A stretch of DNA of 64,000 nucleotides from Peribacillus sp. FSL P2-0133 (GTDB lineage Bacteria; Bacillota; Bacilli; Bacillales; DSM-1321), in NCBI RefSeq assembly GCF_037975445.1, contig NZ_CP150254.1, positions 5,392,001 to 5,456,000 of the forward strand, read 5' to 3'. The notes under the pieces were generated by a model that made no database searches, was not told the origin of the DNA, and saw only the letters and a list, made by a program, of their open reading frames with translations. The position numbers and the translations under genes were made by a program. Below, one piece after another: positions 52,165 to 64,000 of this stretch. Within the stretch, counting starts at the first letter, position 1. Each line of letters opens with the position of its first letter.

Positions 52165-52995
52165 ATGTTAAAACCTATATTTGCAGCAACCGCTCTATCA
52201 TCTTTCATTCTGATGGCTGGCTGTTCATCAGACCTGACAAGCGATCATGAAAAAGAGCAAAAAGAAGAACAACCGAGCTCCCAGGATACGGAGACGGAGA
52301 CAGAAACCGACAAGAATGATGATTCAAAAGAATCGGCCCAACGCCAGGTGGATGTTGATGAAACGGCTAAACCCGCACAGGCTGGCCTTCAGACGTTAGC
52401 CAATCCGGAAAGCATACCTGTACTTGTCAATAAACAATACAGTCTTCCTGAAGATTATAAACCCGCTGACCTCATCTACCCAAAAGTGGATTTCATCTTT
52501 CAAGATAAAATCGAAAAAAGAATGATGCGCGAAGAAGCGGGGAAGGCTCTTGAAAAAATGTTCCAAGCTGCCGAAAAAGACAGCATGCACTTCGCCGGCG
52601 TTTCCGCATACCGCTCACACCAAACACAAATCACCGTCTTTAATAACTATGTGGCTAAGGACGGGGAAGAAAAAGCGAAAACCTACAGCGCAATGCCTGG
52701 GACAAGCGAGCATGAAACGGGCCTAGCGATTGATGTCACGACCCACGATGGTGCATGCGCTGCACAAGACTGCTTCGGTGATACGAATGAAGCGGCCTGG
52801 CTTGCTGAACATGCACATGAATACGGATTTATCATCCGCTACCCTGAAGGCAAGGAAAACATCACAGGGTATAAATACGAACCATGGCACATCCGTTATG
52901 TTGGTGTGGCTACCGCAACTGAAATCTTTGAAGCGAAGATTACATTAGAAGAATACTATAATGCCGTACCAGTGGAAGCTGTATCGAATAAATAA
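52165..52995 (+). CDS. Lipoprotein D,D- or L,D-carboxypeptidase, VanY/LdcB (M15B) family
   Basis: This extracellular peptidoglycan peptidase has 276 residues: a lipoprotein signal (LMAGCSS, Cys at about 19), an acidic Glu/Thr/Asp-rich linker (25-65) and the VanY domain (about 85-265). The zinc site is clear: His and Asp in SEHETGLAIDV (about 180-190) and the last His in EPWHIRYVG (about 240), with the catalytic Glu two residues before that His. It trims the terminal D-Ala from stem peptides or acts on tetrapeptides. A strong terminator follows. Confidence 0.9.
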   Translation: MLKPIFAATALSSFILMAGCSSDLTSDHEKEQKEEQPSSQDTETETETDKNDDSKESAQRQVDVDETAKPAQAGLQTLANPESIPVLVNKQYSLPEDYKPADLIYPKVDFIFQDKIEKRMMREEAGKALEKMFQAAEKDSMHFAGVSAYRSHQTQITVFNNYVAKDGEEKAKTYSAMPGTSEHETGLAIDVTTHDGACAAQDCFGDTNEAAWLAEHAHEYGFIIRYPEGKENITGYKYEPWHIRYVGVATATEIFEAKITLEEYYNAVPVEAVSNK

Positions 52996-52997
52996 AA

Positions 52998-53025
52998 AAA
53001 GGTGCCCGGATGCGGCACCTTTTTT
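52998..53025 (+). terminator. Terminator after the VanY-like gene
   Basis: AAAGGTGCC pairs with GGCACCTTT around a seven-base loop and T-rich sequence follows. Confidence 0.88.
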
Positions 53026-53028
53026 ATA

Positions 53029-53048
53029 TTAATCAAACGTTTGATTAA
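53029..53048. promoter_or_regulatory. 20-bp perfect palindrome, operator-like
   Basis: TTAATCAAACGTTTGATTAA lies between the VanY-like gene terminator and the enolase terminator, where no promoter is needed. It differs from the palindrome core at 7926-7945 at only two symmetric positions. Confidence 0.5.
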
Positions 53049-53083
53049 ATCCTTTTATCAGCTCTGCGGCTAACTTTATAAGC

Positions 53084-53126
53084 AAAAAACCTCCCATTCA
53101 ATGTGTTTCTCACATTGAATGGGAGG
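53084..53126 (-). terminator. Terminator of the glycolytic operon after eno
   Basis: CCTCCCATTCAATGTG and CACATTGAATGGGAGG form a perfect 16-bp stem with a five-base loop, followed by TTTTTT on the minus strand. Confidence 0.95.
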
Positions 53127-53184
53127 TGAAAAGAAATTACTGTGCAGAATCCATCTTCTCGTCAGAAGCGGAATCCCAAAAAAA

Positions 53185-54498
<1,314 letters not shown>

Positions 54499-54510
54499 CT
54501 AATCACAATT

Positions 54511-58031
<3,521 letters not shown>

Positions 58032-58081
58032 AATCCAAGAACCTCCTTAGATATTGTTATCATATTTTTGATTCTTTTAGC

Positions 58082-58117
58082 CAAAAAGGGAGAGGGTAAA
58101 TTTCCCAACTCCCCTTT
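58082..58117 (-). terminator. Terminator-like hairpin in the pgk leader
   Basis: On the minus strand GGGGAG...GGG and CCC...CTCCC can pair with a small internal bulge, followed by TTTTT, about 50 bp before the pgk ATG and just after its presumed transcription start. Confidence 0.45.
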
Positions 58118-58127
58118 TCTCTTTTTC

Positions 58128-58157
58128 ATTATAGTCGGTTTCCAGGAAATTATCCAA
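58128..58157 (-). promoter_or_regulatory. Internal promoter for pgk
   Basis: TTGGAT (58157-58152) and perfect TATAAT (58133-58128) are 18 bp apart, 97 bp before the pgk ATG. B. subtilis is known to have a constitutive pgk promoter at this place. Confidence 0.65.
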
Positions 58158-58241
58158 AAACAAGAAATGTAAACGCTTGACTGATTAATGACTTACTAAT
58201 AATATCATCTTCTGCCAAGTTTTTTTAGAGGTGTGATAAAA

Positions 58242-58268
58242 AAAACCTCACCTTGGTGAGGTTTTTTT
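58242..58268 (-). terminator. Terminator after gapA
   Basis: AAACCTCACC and GGTGAGGTTT (arms overlapping at the loop) with a T-run on the minus strand; it limits read-through from cggR-gapA into pgk. Confidence 0.9.
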
Positions 58269-58278
58269 ATTATTCTAA

Positions 58279-59301
<1,023 letters not shown>

Positions 59302-59318
59302 TTAAGTTCGCAAATATA

Positions 59319-60353
59319 TTAAGGGGTGTAATTCCCCTGAATTAACTCTTGTGCCGCCGCTTCATCCGTGATCAAAACGGTTGATGAAGGTGCGCCTTTC
59401 ATGTAGGAACGGATAGCCTTTGCTTTAGTTTTGCCACCTGCCACAGTTATCACTCGCTTTTCAGGGCTAAGATCATCTAACTGGATGCCGACTGTCAAAA
59501 CTTTATGAACAACTTTGCCGTTTTCATCGTAATAATAACCGAACGCCTCTCCTACAGCATTTCCATCTAACAGCTTCTTTAACATTTCAGGCGAAGAATT
59601 TCTTCTCTCTGCCATCGCCATGGCATCACCGATTCCATGAATGATCATATCAGCAGATTTAATTTGGGAAATCACTTCTTTAATTGCAGGTTCCTTCTGA
59701 AACGAAGCATAAACCTCACCGCTTAATTGATCGGGTACATATAACACTCTGTATGAGGCCTGTGCCTTCTGTGCCATTTTTTCAACAATCGTATTGGCCT
59801 GATTCTGCACTGCTTCACCAATTCCCCCGCGGGCAGGGACAAATATCAATTTCTTCGACGCTTCATCAGGTGACAACGAATTAGCCACTTCGGCCATTGT
59901 CGATCCGCCAGTAACCGCAATGATATTCTTTGAGTTCCATTCCCGTTTCATACGGTTTGCACAAGCTTTACCCAATTCTTTTTTCACCCATGGGGTCTCA
60001 TCACAATTTCCTGAGACAATAATGACCTCATCCACTTGTAACAAATCCTGCAATTGCCGTTCCATTATGTCTATACCCATTACTTCACGCATTATTCCTT
60101 CTAACTTATCCAGGATTTCAATCCCTTCATCAGTCAGCGTCATGCCAGAGCTGAATATGTTAACCAGGTTCTGACTTTTCAGAAAATCAACCTCGCCTCT
60201 AAGCGTCCGTTCTGTCAAATTAAGGCTCACGGACAGACTGCGCCTTCCAACCGGCTGCATCATTTTGATATAACGCAGGATATCATATCTTTTTTGCATA
60301 ACCAGAAGGAAATCTGGTAATAATTTTCTTTGTACCTCGAGTAATGTACGCAT
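59319..60353 (-). CDS. cggR: Central glycolytic genes regulator
   Basis: CggR is a SorC/DeoR-type repressor of the operon, released by fructose-1,6-bisphosphate. It has 344 residues: an N-terminal HTH (about 20-75; VGRRSLSVSLNLTERTLRGEVDFLKSQ) and a sugar-phosphate-binding domain (about 90-340) with VTGGSTMAEVA and the phosphate-binding GGKTKAKAI region. The ATG at 60353 follows GGGAG by 8 bp. Its operator lies directly upstream. Confidence 0.97.
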   Translation of the reverse strand: MRTLLEVQRKLLPDFLLVMQKRYDILRYIKMMQPVGRRSLSVSLNLTERTLRGEVDFLKSQNLVNIFSSGMTLTDEGIEILDKLEGIMREVMGIDIMERQLQDLLQVDEVIIVSGNCDETPWVKKELGKACANRMKREWNSKNIIAVTGGSTMAEVANSLSPDEASKKLIFVPARGGIGEAVQNQANTIVEKMAQKAQASYRVLYVPDQLSGEVYASFQKEPAIKEVISQIKSADMIIHGIGDAMAMAERRNSSPEMLKKLLDGNAVGEAFGYYYDENGKVVHKVLTVGIQLDDLSPEKRVITVAGGKTKAKAIRSYMKGAPSSTVLITDEAAAQELIQGNYTP

Positions 60354-60380
60354 ATTTAAAACTCCCAAAAAGTTAAGTTG

Positions 60381-60416
60381 GACATTTAATGTCCCGCGTA
60401 GTCATTTTCTGTCCCA
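60381..60416 (-). promoter_or_regulatory. CggR operator
   Basis: On the minus strand two direct repeats follow the known layout CGGGAC-N6-TGTC-N4-CGGGAC-N6-TGTC: TGGGAC-N6-TGAC then, after TACG, CGGGAC-N6-TGTC. There are two deviations, both in the upstream repeat. It lies between the promoter and the cggR ribosome site. Confidence 0.92.
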
Positions 60417-60423
60417 CTTAAAA

Positions 60424-60464
60424 CAAAAAAATATTCCTGCTACATATTTTATTCTAGCAGGAAC
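60424..60464 (-). terminator. Terminator after the glutaredoxin-like gene, overlapping the cggR promoter
   Basis: TTCCTGCTA and TAGCAGGAA form a perfect 9-bp stem followed by TATTTTTTTG on the minus strand. Confidence 0.8.
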
Positions 60465-60480
60465 GGAATGTTTCTTCAAA
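60452..60480 (-). promoter_or_regulatory. Promoter of the cggR-gapA operon
   Basis: TTGAAG (60480-60475) and TAGAAT (60457-60452) are 17 bp apart on the minus strand; the -10 lies within the upstream gene's terminator stem. Confidence 0.65.
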
Positions 60481-60492
60481 TGATTTGAAAAA

Positions 60493-60744
60493 TTATTTTT
60501 CCAAAAGCCTATTTAGAGCTGATTTATCAACATTTCCGAATTGAACGATATCATCTTTCCATTCTACGACAGGAATCATCAGCCCGAATTTTTCTAGCAA
60601 ATCATCATCGGTATGGATATCGATTTCCTTATAGCCTATGCCCGACTCCGCCTTCACTTCTTCAAGTACCCGCTTGGCTTTATCACATAACGGGCATTTA
60701 TCCCTACTATATAAAACAAACGCATTTGATTCCAAACCACTCAT
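60493..60744 (-). CDS. Glutaredoxin-like thiol protein
   Basis: This protein of about 83 residues has a thioredoxin fold: VLYSRDKCPLCDKAKRVL contains the CPLC redox motif near the N-terminus, IPVV supplies the cis-Pro, and QFGNVDKSAL the C-terminal helix. It probably reduces disulfides or mixed disulfides. The exact start is unclear: ATG 60744 or a TTG at 60753 that would overlap the sigL stop. It lies directly behind sigL and ahead of cggR. Confidence 0.8.
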   Translation of the reverse strand: MSGLESNAFVLYSRDKCPLCDKAKRVLEEVKAESGIGYKEIDIHTDDDLLEKFGLMIPVVEWKDDIVQFGNVDKSALNRLLEK

Positions 60745-60749
60745 CCTTT

Positions 60750-62087
60750 TCAATCATATCTTTTTCGTTTAGATGAAGAAGGGATCCCTAATTGTTCACG
60801 GTATTTGGCAACGGTTCGGCGTGCCAAGATAATTCCATGCTCCTCTTTCAACCGTTCTACCAGGTCTTGATCCGAAAGCGGCTTTTGTTTATTTTCCCCA
60901 TTGATGGCTGCCTGCAGGCTCTTTTTTGCTTGCATGCCCGACATATCCTCATCAAGGCCGACTGACTGTAAAGAAGTAGTGAAAAATATCCGCATCTCTA
61001 TCGTGCCAAATGGTGTCTGCACGTATTTCCCTTTAACCGCCCGGCTTACTGTGGACTCATGTATACCAATTTCGTCAGCTATTTCTTTCATCGTCATCGG
61101 CTTCAAATAGTTCAGGCCATGATGAAAGCACGCCGGCTGTTTTTCGACGATGCACTGAATGACCTTCAATATAGTTTCTTTTCTTTGTTGAATCCCTCTG
61201 GAGATCCATTGGTATTCCTGCCACTTATCCTGGATAAACCGTTGAACTCCCTGATCCTTATGGCTCTTCATTCGGTTTAAATACCCTTTATCCACATTAA
61301 GATTGGGTGTGTTACCATCATAATTCCCAACAAGCAGCATGCCATCCCGAACTTCCACGACCACATCCGGCACTATATAAGAAGGCTTTTCCTGAAAAAA
61401 GAGTGAAGCCGGACGCGGGTTCAACGTCTGGACATAATCAAAGACTTCTTGAATCTCCTTCATTGTAACACCGATTTTCTTACTTAGGTCTTTCCAACGC
61501 TTTTCAGCAAAATCGAGGAAATGATTTTCTATGATCGATTCTGCAAGCAGGTTCTCCCCCTCTGCTATCACCTGAAGCAAAAGGCACTCTTGAAGGTTTC
61601 TCGCTCCAATGCCATGCGGCTCGAGTTCCTGTAATATCGAGAGACTCTCTTCCAAAACCGCCGGAGATATGCCTGGGACGCATATATCATCCAGTTGAGT
61701 CCTCAAGTAACCGTTTTCATCAAGGTTATGAATTAATAGAAGCATTGCCTTCTGCTGCTCACCTGAAAACTGCTGGTGATTCACCTGGGACATGATATGC
61801 TGTTCAAGCGATAAAGTATCTTCACTGATCTGTTCAATCCAATAGTTGGCATCATACGTATTTTTAAGAGTCCGTTTACCCTTTTTCCGGTCAAAAGTTG
61901 GCTGAAATATAGAAGATGTTGGCTGATCTATGGACAGTAATGGATTCTCCACCATTTTATTTTCTAGAAAAGCCGATAGCTCCTGCGAGGAGTATTGCAG
62001 CAATGTAATAGCTTGCATAAGCTCCTGGGTCATTGCCATCTTTAATGTTTGCTGTTGAAAAAGTCCTGCTTTCATATTCATACTCAT
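60750..62087 (-). CDS. sigL: RNA polymerase sigma-54 factor
   Basis: This enhancer-dependent sigma factor has 445 residues from the ATG at 62087 (behind GGGAGGG). Region I is the Gln-rich N-terminus (about 8-45; LKMAMTQELMQAITLLQYSSQEL), the core-binding domain lies at about 95-270, an HTH at about 345-370 and the RpoN box ARRTVAKYRE near 428-437. In Bacillus it drives use of arginine, branched-chain amino acids, acetoin and levan with dedicated activators; none is in this window. A cre site in its leader suggests CcpA roadblock control. Confidence 0.96.
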   Translation of the reverse strand: MSMNMKAGLFQQQTLKMAMTQELMQAITLLQYSSQELSAFLENKMVENPLLSIDQPTSSIFQPTFDRKKGKRTLKNTYDANYWIEQISEDTLSLEQHIMSQVNHQQFSGEQQKAMLLLIHNLDENGYLRTQLDDICVPGISPAVLEESLSILQELEPHGIGARNLQECLLLQVIAEGENLLAESIIENHFLDFAEKRWKDLSKKIGVTMKEIQEVFDYVQTLNPRPASLFFQEKPSYIVPDVVVEVRDGMLLVGNYDGNTPNLNVDKGYLNRMKSHKDQGVQRFIQDKWQEYQWISRGIQQRKETILKVIQCIVEKQPACFHHGLNYLKPMTMKEIADEIGIHESTVSRAVKGKYVQTPFGTIEMRIFFTTSLQSVGLDEDMSGMQAKKSLQAAINGENKQKPLSDQDLVERLKEEHGIILARRTVAKYREQLGIPSSSKRKRYD

Positions 62088-62148
62088 CGATTCATCCCTC
62101 CCCCACTCCATTTTACATTATCAGGAGAAAATTCTACACAAAAACCCA

Positions 62149-62162
62149 TGAAAACGCTTACG
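62149..62162. promoter_or_regulatory. cre site in the sigL leader
   Basis: TGAAAACGCTTACG matches TGWAANCGNTNWCA except at the last base. It lies about 30 bp downstream of the presumed sigL transcription start and 62 bp before the start codon. Confidence 0.75.
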
Positions 62163-62194
62163 AATTTTTTCTGAATAGTTTATTTGTTTTAAAT

Positions 62195-62223
62195 ACTATA
62201 TGTTAGAAACGCAAATTTAACAA
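62195..62223 (-). promoter_or_regulatory. Promoter of sigL
   Basis: TTGTTA (62223-62218) and TATAGT (62200-62195) are separated by 17 bp on the minus strand. A 10-bp perfect hairpin (62231-62256) lies just upstream. Confidence 0.65.
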
Positions 62224-62404
62224 CTACTTTTATTGAAAAATCACCATTTTTCAATAGTGTTGGGTAATATTTCCAAGGCGGGAATAACATCATAGGATTC
62301 GATGGAATATTACGGAAAACGAGTAAATTCTCCAAAAATCTTATGGAACCGCTTAAAAATGCCCAATAAAAAATCCCCCACTTTATTAAGCAGAAGATTG
62401 GTAA

Positions 62405-62476
62405 TGCCCTCGGCAGGAATCGAACCTGCATTTCAAGCTTCGGAGGCTTGCGTTCTATCCGTTGCACTACGAGGGC
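62405..62476 (-). tRNA. trnQ-Arg: tRNA-Arg (anticodon CCG)
   Basis: On the minus strand the acceptor GCCCTCG pairs with CGAGGGC, discriminator A. The D-arm contains GTGCAACGGATAGAAC, the anticodon arm GCAAGCCTCCGAAGCTTG has CCG in the loop, and the T-arm is GCAGGTTCGATTCCTGC. It is 72 nt without an encoded CCA. A tRNA-Arg between sigL and clpP is also found in B. subtilis. Confidence 0.96.
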
Positions 62477-62684
62477 GTAATAGAAAATATTTTTTTAACA
62501 GACTTCATTATATGATAGAATCCCCTTCTTTGCAAGGGTTATCAGGTTTAAAACTTTGTCTTTTGGGTATTATGGGTAATGTGGAAAATCATCCCTGTGC
62601 GGCATAATATATAAAGTAATCTATCAGGAAGGAGCCTTAGCCAGAAAATTGTCGAACAAATTATCCATTAAAGGGTTTGTTTTG

Positions 62685-62701
62685 TTTGACCTAAATTGAC
62701 C
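62685..62701. promoter_or_regulatory. CtsR operator of clpP
   Basis: TTTGACCTAAATTGACC is the complement of the CtsR heptad repeat GGTCAAW-N3-GGTCAAA with both heptads intact. It overlaps the -35 region of clpP. Confidence 0.92.
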
Positions 62702-62724
62702 AAAAAGTGTATCATACATACATA
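62696..62724 (+). promoter_or_regulatory. Promoter of clpP
   Basis: TTGACC (62696-62701) and TACATA (62719-62724) are 17 bp apart; an alternative pair is TTGACC (62686) with TATCAT (62710). Both overlap the CtsR operator. Confidence 0.6.
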
Positions 62725-62765
62725 AAGAATTTAAATGATTCTCTTAATCGAAGGAGGAAATGAAC

Positions 62766-63374
62766 ATGAATTTAATTCCTACAGTTATCGAACAAACAAG
62801 TCGTGGGGAGCGTGCCTACGATATTTACTCCCGTTTATTAAAAGACCGGATCATTATGCTAGGAAGTGCAATTGACGATAATGTTTCCAACTCCATTGTT
62901 GCTCAATTACTATTTTTAGAAGCGGAAAACCCTGAAAAAGATATCACTCTATACATCAACAGCCCTGGCGGAAGCATCACTTCCGGTATGGCCATTTATG
63001 ATACTATGCAATATATCAAACCTAATGTATCCACAGTATGCATCGGTATGGCCGCTTCCATGGGCGCTTTCCTATTGGCTGCTGGCGAAAAAGGCAAACG
63101 TTATGCATTGCCAAACAGTGAAGTCATGATTCACCAACCGCTTGGAGGAGCTCAAGGTCAAGCTACTGAAATTGAAATTGCTGCCCGCCGTATCCTTCAC
63201 TTGAAAGATAAACTGAACCAAATCCTGGCAGAACGTACTGGTCAACCTATTGAAGTCCTTCAAAGAGATACGGAACGTGATAACTTCATGACTTCCGAAA
63301 GAGCTCTTGAATATGGCTTGATTGACAAAGTCATCACGCGCAGCATCCTTGATGACAAAAAAGACTCTAAATAA
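62766..63374 (+). CDS. clpP: ATP-dependent Clp protease proteolytic subunit
   Basis: This is the serine peptidase that forms the 14-mer chamber used with ClpX, ClpC and ClpE. It has 202 residues: Ser98 in GMAASMGAF, His123 in MIHQPLGG, Asp at about 172 in RDTERDNFM, and the oxyanion region NSPGGS (65-70). The ATG at 62766 follows AAGGAGGAAATGAAC. Control by CtsR is shown by the operator; the gene has its own terminator. Confidence 0.98.
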   Translation: MNLIPTVIEQTSRGERAYDIYSRLLKDRIIMLGSAIDDNVSNSIVAQLLFLEAENPEKDITLYINSPGGSITSGMAIYDTMQYIKPNVSTVCIGMAASMGAFLLAAGEKGKRYALPNSEVMIHQPLGGAQGQATEIEIAARRILHLKDKLNQILAERTGQPIEVLQRDTERDNFMTSERALEYGLIDKVITRSILDDKKDSK

Positions 63375-63385
63375 TTATGCAACAA

Positions 63386-63428
63386 AAGGCTCCGGAGATC
63401 GCCTTAAGCGACTTCCGTAGCCTTTTTT
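63386..63428 (+). terminator. Terminator of clpP
   Basis: AAGGCT-C-CGGA-GA-TCGC pairs with GCGA-CT-TCCG-T-AGCCTT followed by TTTT. Confidence 0.88.
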
Positions 63429-63434
63429 ACATTA

Positions 63435-63466
63435 TAAAAAAAAGGATGCACTTTTAGGCATCCTTT
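63435..63466 (-). terminator. Terminator of crh
   Basis: AAAAGGATGC and GCATCCTTTT form a perfect 10-bp stem with T-run on the minus strand. Confidence 0.88.
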
Positions 63467-63470
63467 TCTT

Positions 63471-63728
63471 TTAACCCTCTTGCTGAACGAACTCTTCCAA
63501 TGCCTCTAACGCTTCTTTTTCATCGCGTCCTTCGACGATTAACTTAACGGACACGCCAGAACTGATGGCAAGGCTCATTAACCCCATTATACTTTTTGCA
63601 TTCACTTTCTTTCCTTCTTTTTCAAGAAAAACATCTGAATGAAAGCGGTTAGCTTCTTGTACAAAAAGAGCCGCCGGCCGCGCTTGCAAACCCGTCTTCA
63701 ATTTTACCTCAACTTGTTTTTCCACCAT
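63471..63728 (-). CDS. crh: Catabolite-repression HPr-like protein Crh
   Basis: This 85-residue HPr paralogue keeps the regulatory Ser46 (NAKSIMG), which HPr kinase phosphorylates so the protein can act as co-repressor of CcpA. It has Gln15 instead of the PTS active-site His15 (KTGLQARPAA), so it cannot take part in sugar transport. It follows whiA by 20 bp as in B. subtilis. Confidence 0.96.
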   Translation of the reverse strand: MVEKQVEVKLKTGLQARPAALFVQEANRFHSDVFLEKEGKKVNAKSIMGLMSLAISSGVSVKLIVEGRDEKEALEALEEFVQQEG

Positions 63729-63748
63729 CTTGATCTCCCCTATTAGCT

Positions 63749-64000
63749 TTATTTTTTCGCAGCAATAGCCTCTCCCCCACGGAGCCTGTCAGCTATTTCA
63801 TCAATCTTTCGTAATCGGTGATTAATCCCGGACTTACTGATGGTTCCCCCGGATACCATTTCCCCAAGTTCCTTTAAGGTTATATCCTGAAACGCTATCC
63901 TAAGCTCCGCAATTTCCCGAAGCTTATCCGGTAAAATGCTTAGTCCTACCGTATCCTCGATATAATGGATATTTTCAACCTGGCGCAATGAGGCCCCGAT
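63749..64000 (-). CDS. whiA: WhiA-family DNA-binding regulator, C-terminal part (partial)
   Basis: The last 83 codons of a gene that runs off the right edge. The helix-turn-helix domain of WhiA is recognisable: [12 protein letters not shown], then [32 protein letters not shown]. WhiA is a sporulation-type regulator that in Bacillus affects cell division and nucleoid processes. The order whiA-crh supports the assignment. Confidence 0.93.
   Translation of the reverse strand: MGASLRQVENIHYIEDTVGLSILPDKLREIAELRIAFQDITLKELGEMVSGGTISKSGINHRLRKIDEIADRLRGGEAIAAKK

Noticed and set aside
58168..58181. TGTAAACGCTTGAC upstream of pgk as a cre site
   Set aside because: The left half fits the CcpA consensus but the right half (TGAC for NWCA) does not, and glycolytic genes are not expected to be CcpA-repressed at this place.
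62231..62256. 10-bp TATTGAAAAA/TTTTTCAATA hairpin as the tRNA-Arg terminator
   Set aside because: The stem is all but one pair AT-type, no T-run follows on the minus strand, and it is about 150 bp from the tRNA; function left open.
62189..62467. Long open frames running through tRNA-Arg on both strands
   Set aside because: They overlap a well-formed tRNA gene and the sigL promoter region and have no ribosome site.

Overview
The window is a chromosomal segment of a low-GC, endospore-forming Bacillaceae, most like Bacillus or Peribacillus. The evidence is a tricistronic gerA-type germinant receptor, a YhcN-type spore lipoprotein, a sporulenol synthase, DesKR, Crh, SigL, the cggR-gapA-pgk-tpiA-pgm-eno operon and the secG-est-rnr-smpB-ssrA block. 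All are arranged much as in Bacillus subtilis. The genus is inferred from gene content only.

Layout. 1-7.6 kb: tail of an amino-acid permease, an oligo-1,6-glucosidase, gerA-gerB-gerC, a YhcN lipoprotein, and a guanidine-I riboswitch controlling a Gdx/SugE exporter. 8-16.3 kb: an RraA-like protein, a lipoteichoic acid synthase, a 1-kb gene-poor stretch, and a Fur-controlled YclNOPQ-type siderophore importer divergent from a DUF1450 protein. 16.4-24.5 kb: an M14 peptidase, sporulenol synthase, a DnaA-box cluster, a TPR protein, a YkoG/YkoH two-component system with a PepSY protein, and MsrA. 24.6-36.8 kb: the cold-shock desaturase system (des-desK-desR), a tripartite tricarboxylate transporter (tctC-tctB-tctA) with a CitA/CitB-type two-component system and an upstream cre site, an AEC carrier, a LysR regulator, FdhD and a DUF2294 protein. 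36.8-42.7 kb: a large formate dehydrogenase with DUF1641 partner, preceded by a leader holding a strong intrinsic terminator, then an Mrp/SalA ATPase and a NERD protein. 42.7-46.8 kb: a repeat patch, a LipA-like lipase, and a 2.66-kb insertion with 33-bp perfect terminal inverted repeats and an 8-bp target duplication; it carries tetR and an MDR exporter but no transposase. 46.8-51.4 kb: ssrA, smpB, rnr, an esterase and secG. 51.5-53 kb: a membrane protein and a VanY-like carboxypeptidase. 53-64 kb: the glycolytic operon under CggR, a glutaredoxin-like protein, sigL with a promoter-downstream cre, tRNA-Arg(CCG), CtsR-controlled clpP, crh and the end of whiA.

Most genes are ordinary core or sporulation functions. 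The most unusual items are the transposase-less TIR-flanked resistance cassette, the attenuator-like leader of the formate dehydrogenase operon, the DnaA-box cluster behind the sporulenol synthase gene, and two nearly identical 20-22 bp palindromes 45 kb apart that look like operators of one regulator. Start codons were moved from the longest frame wherever a Shine-Dalgarno sequence and family length agreed on an internal ATG, GTG or TTG.
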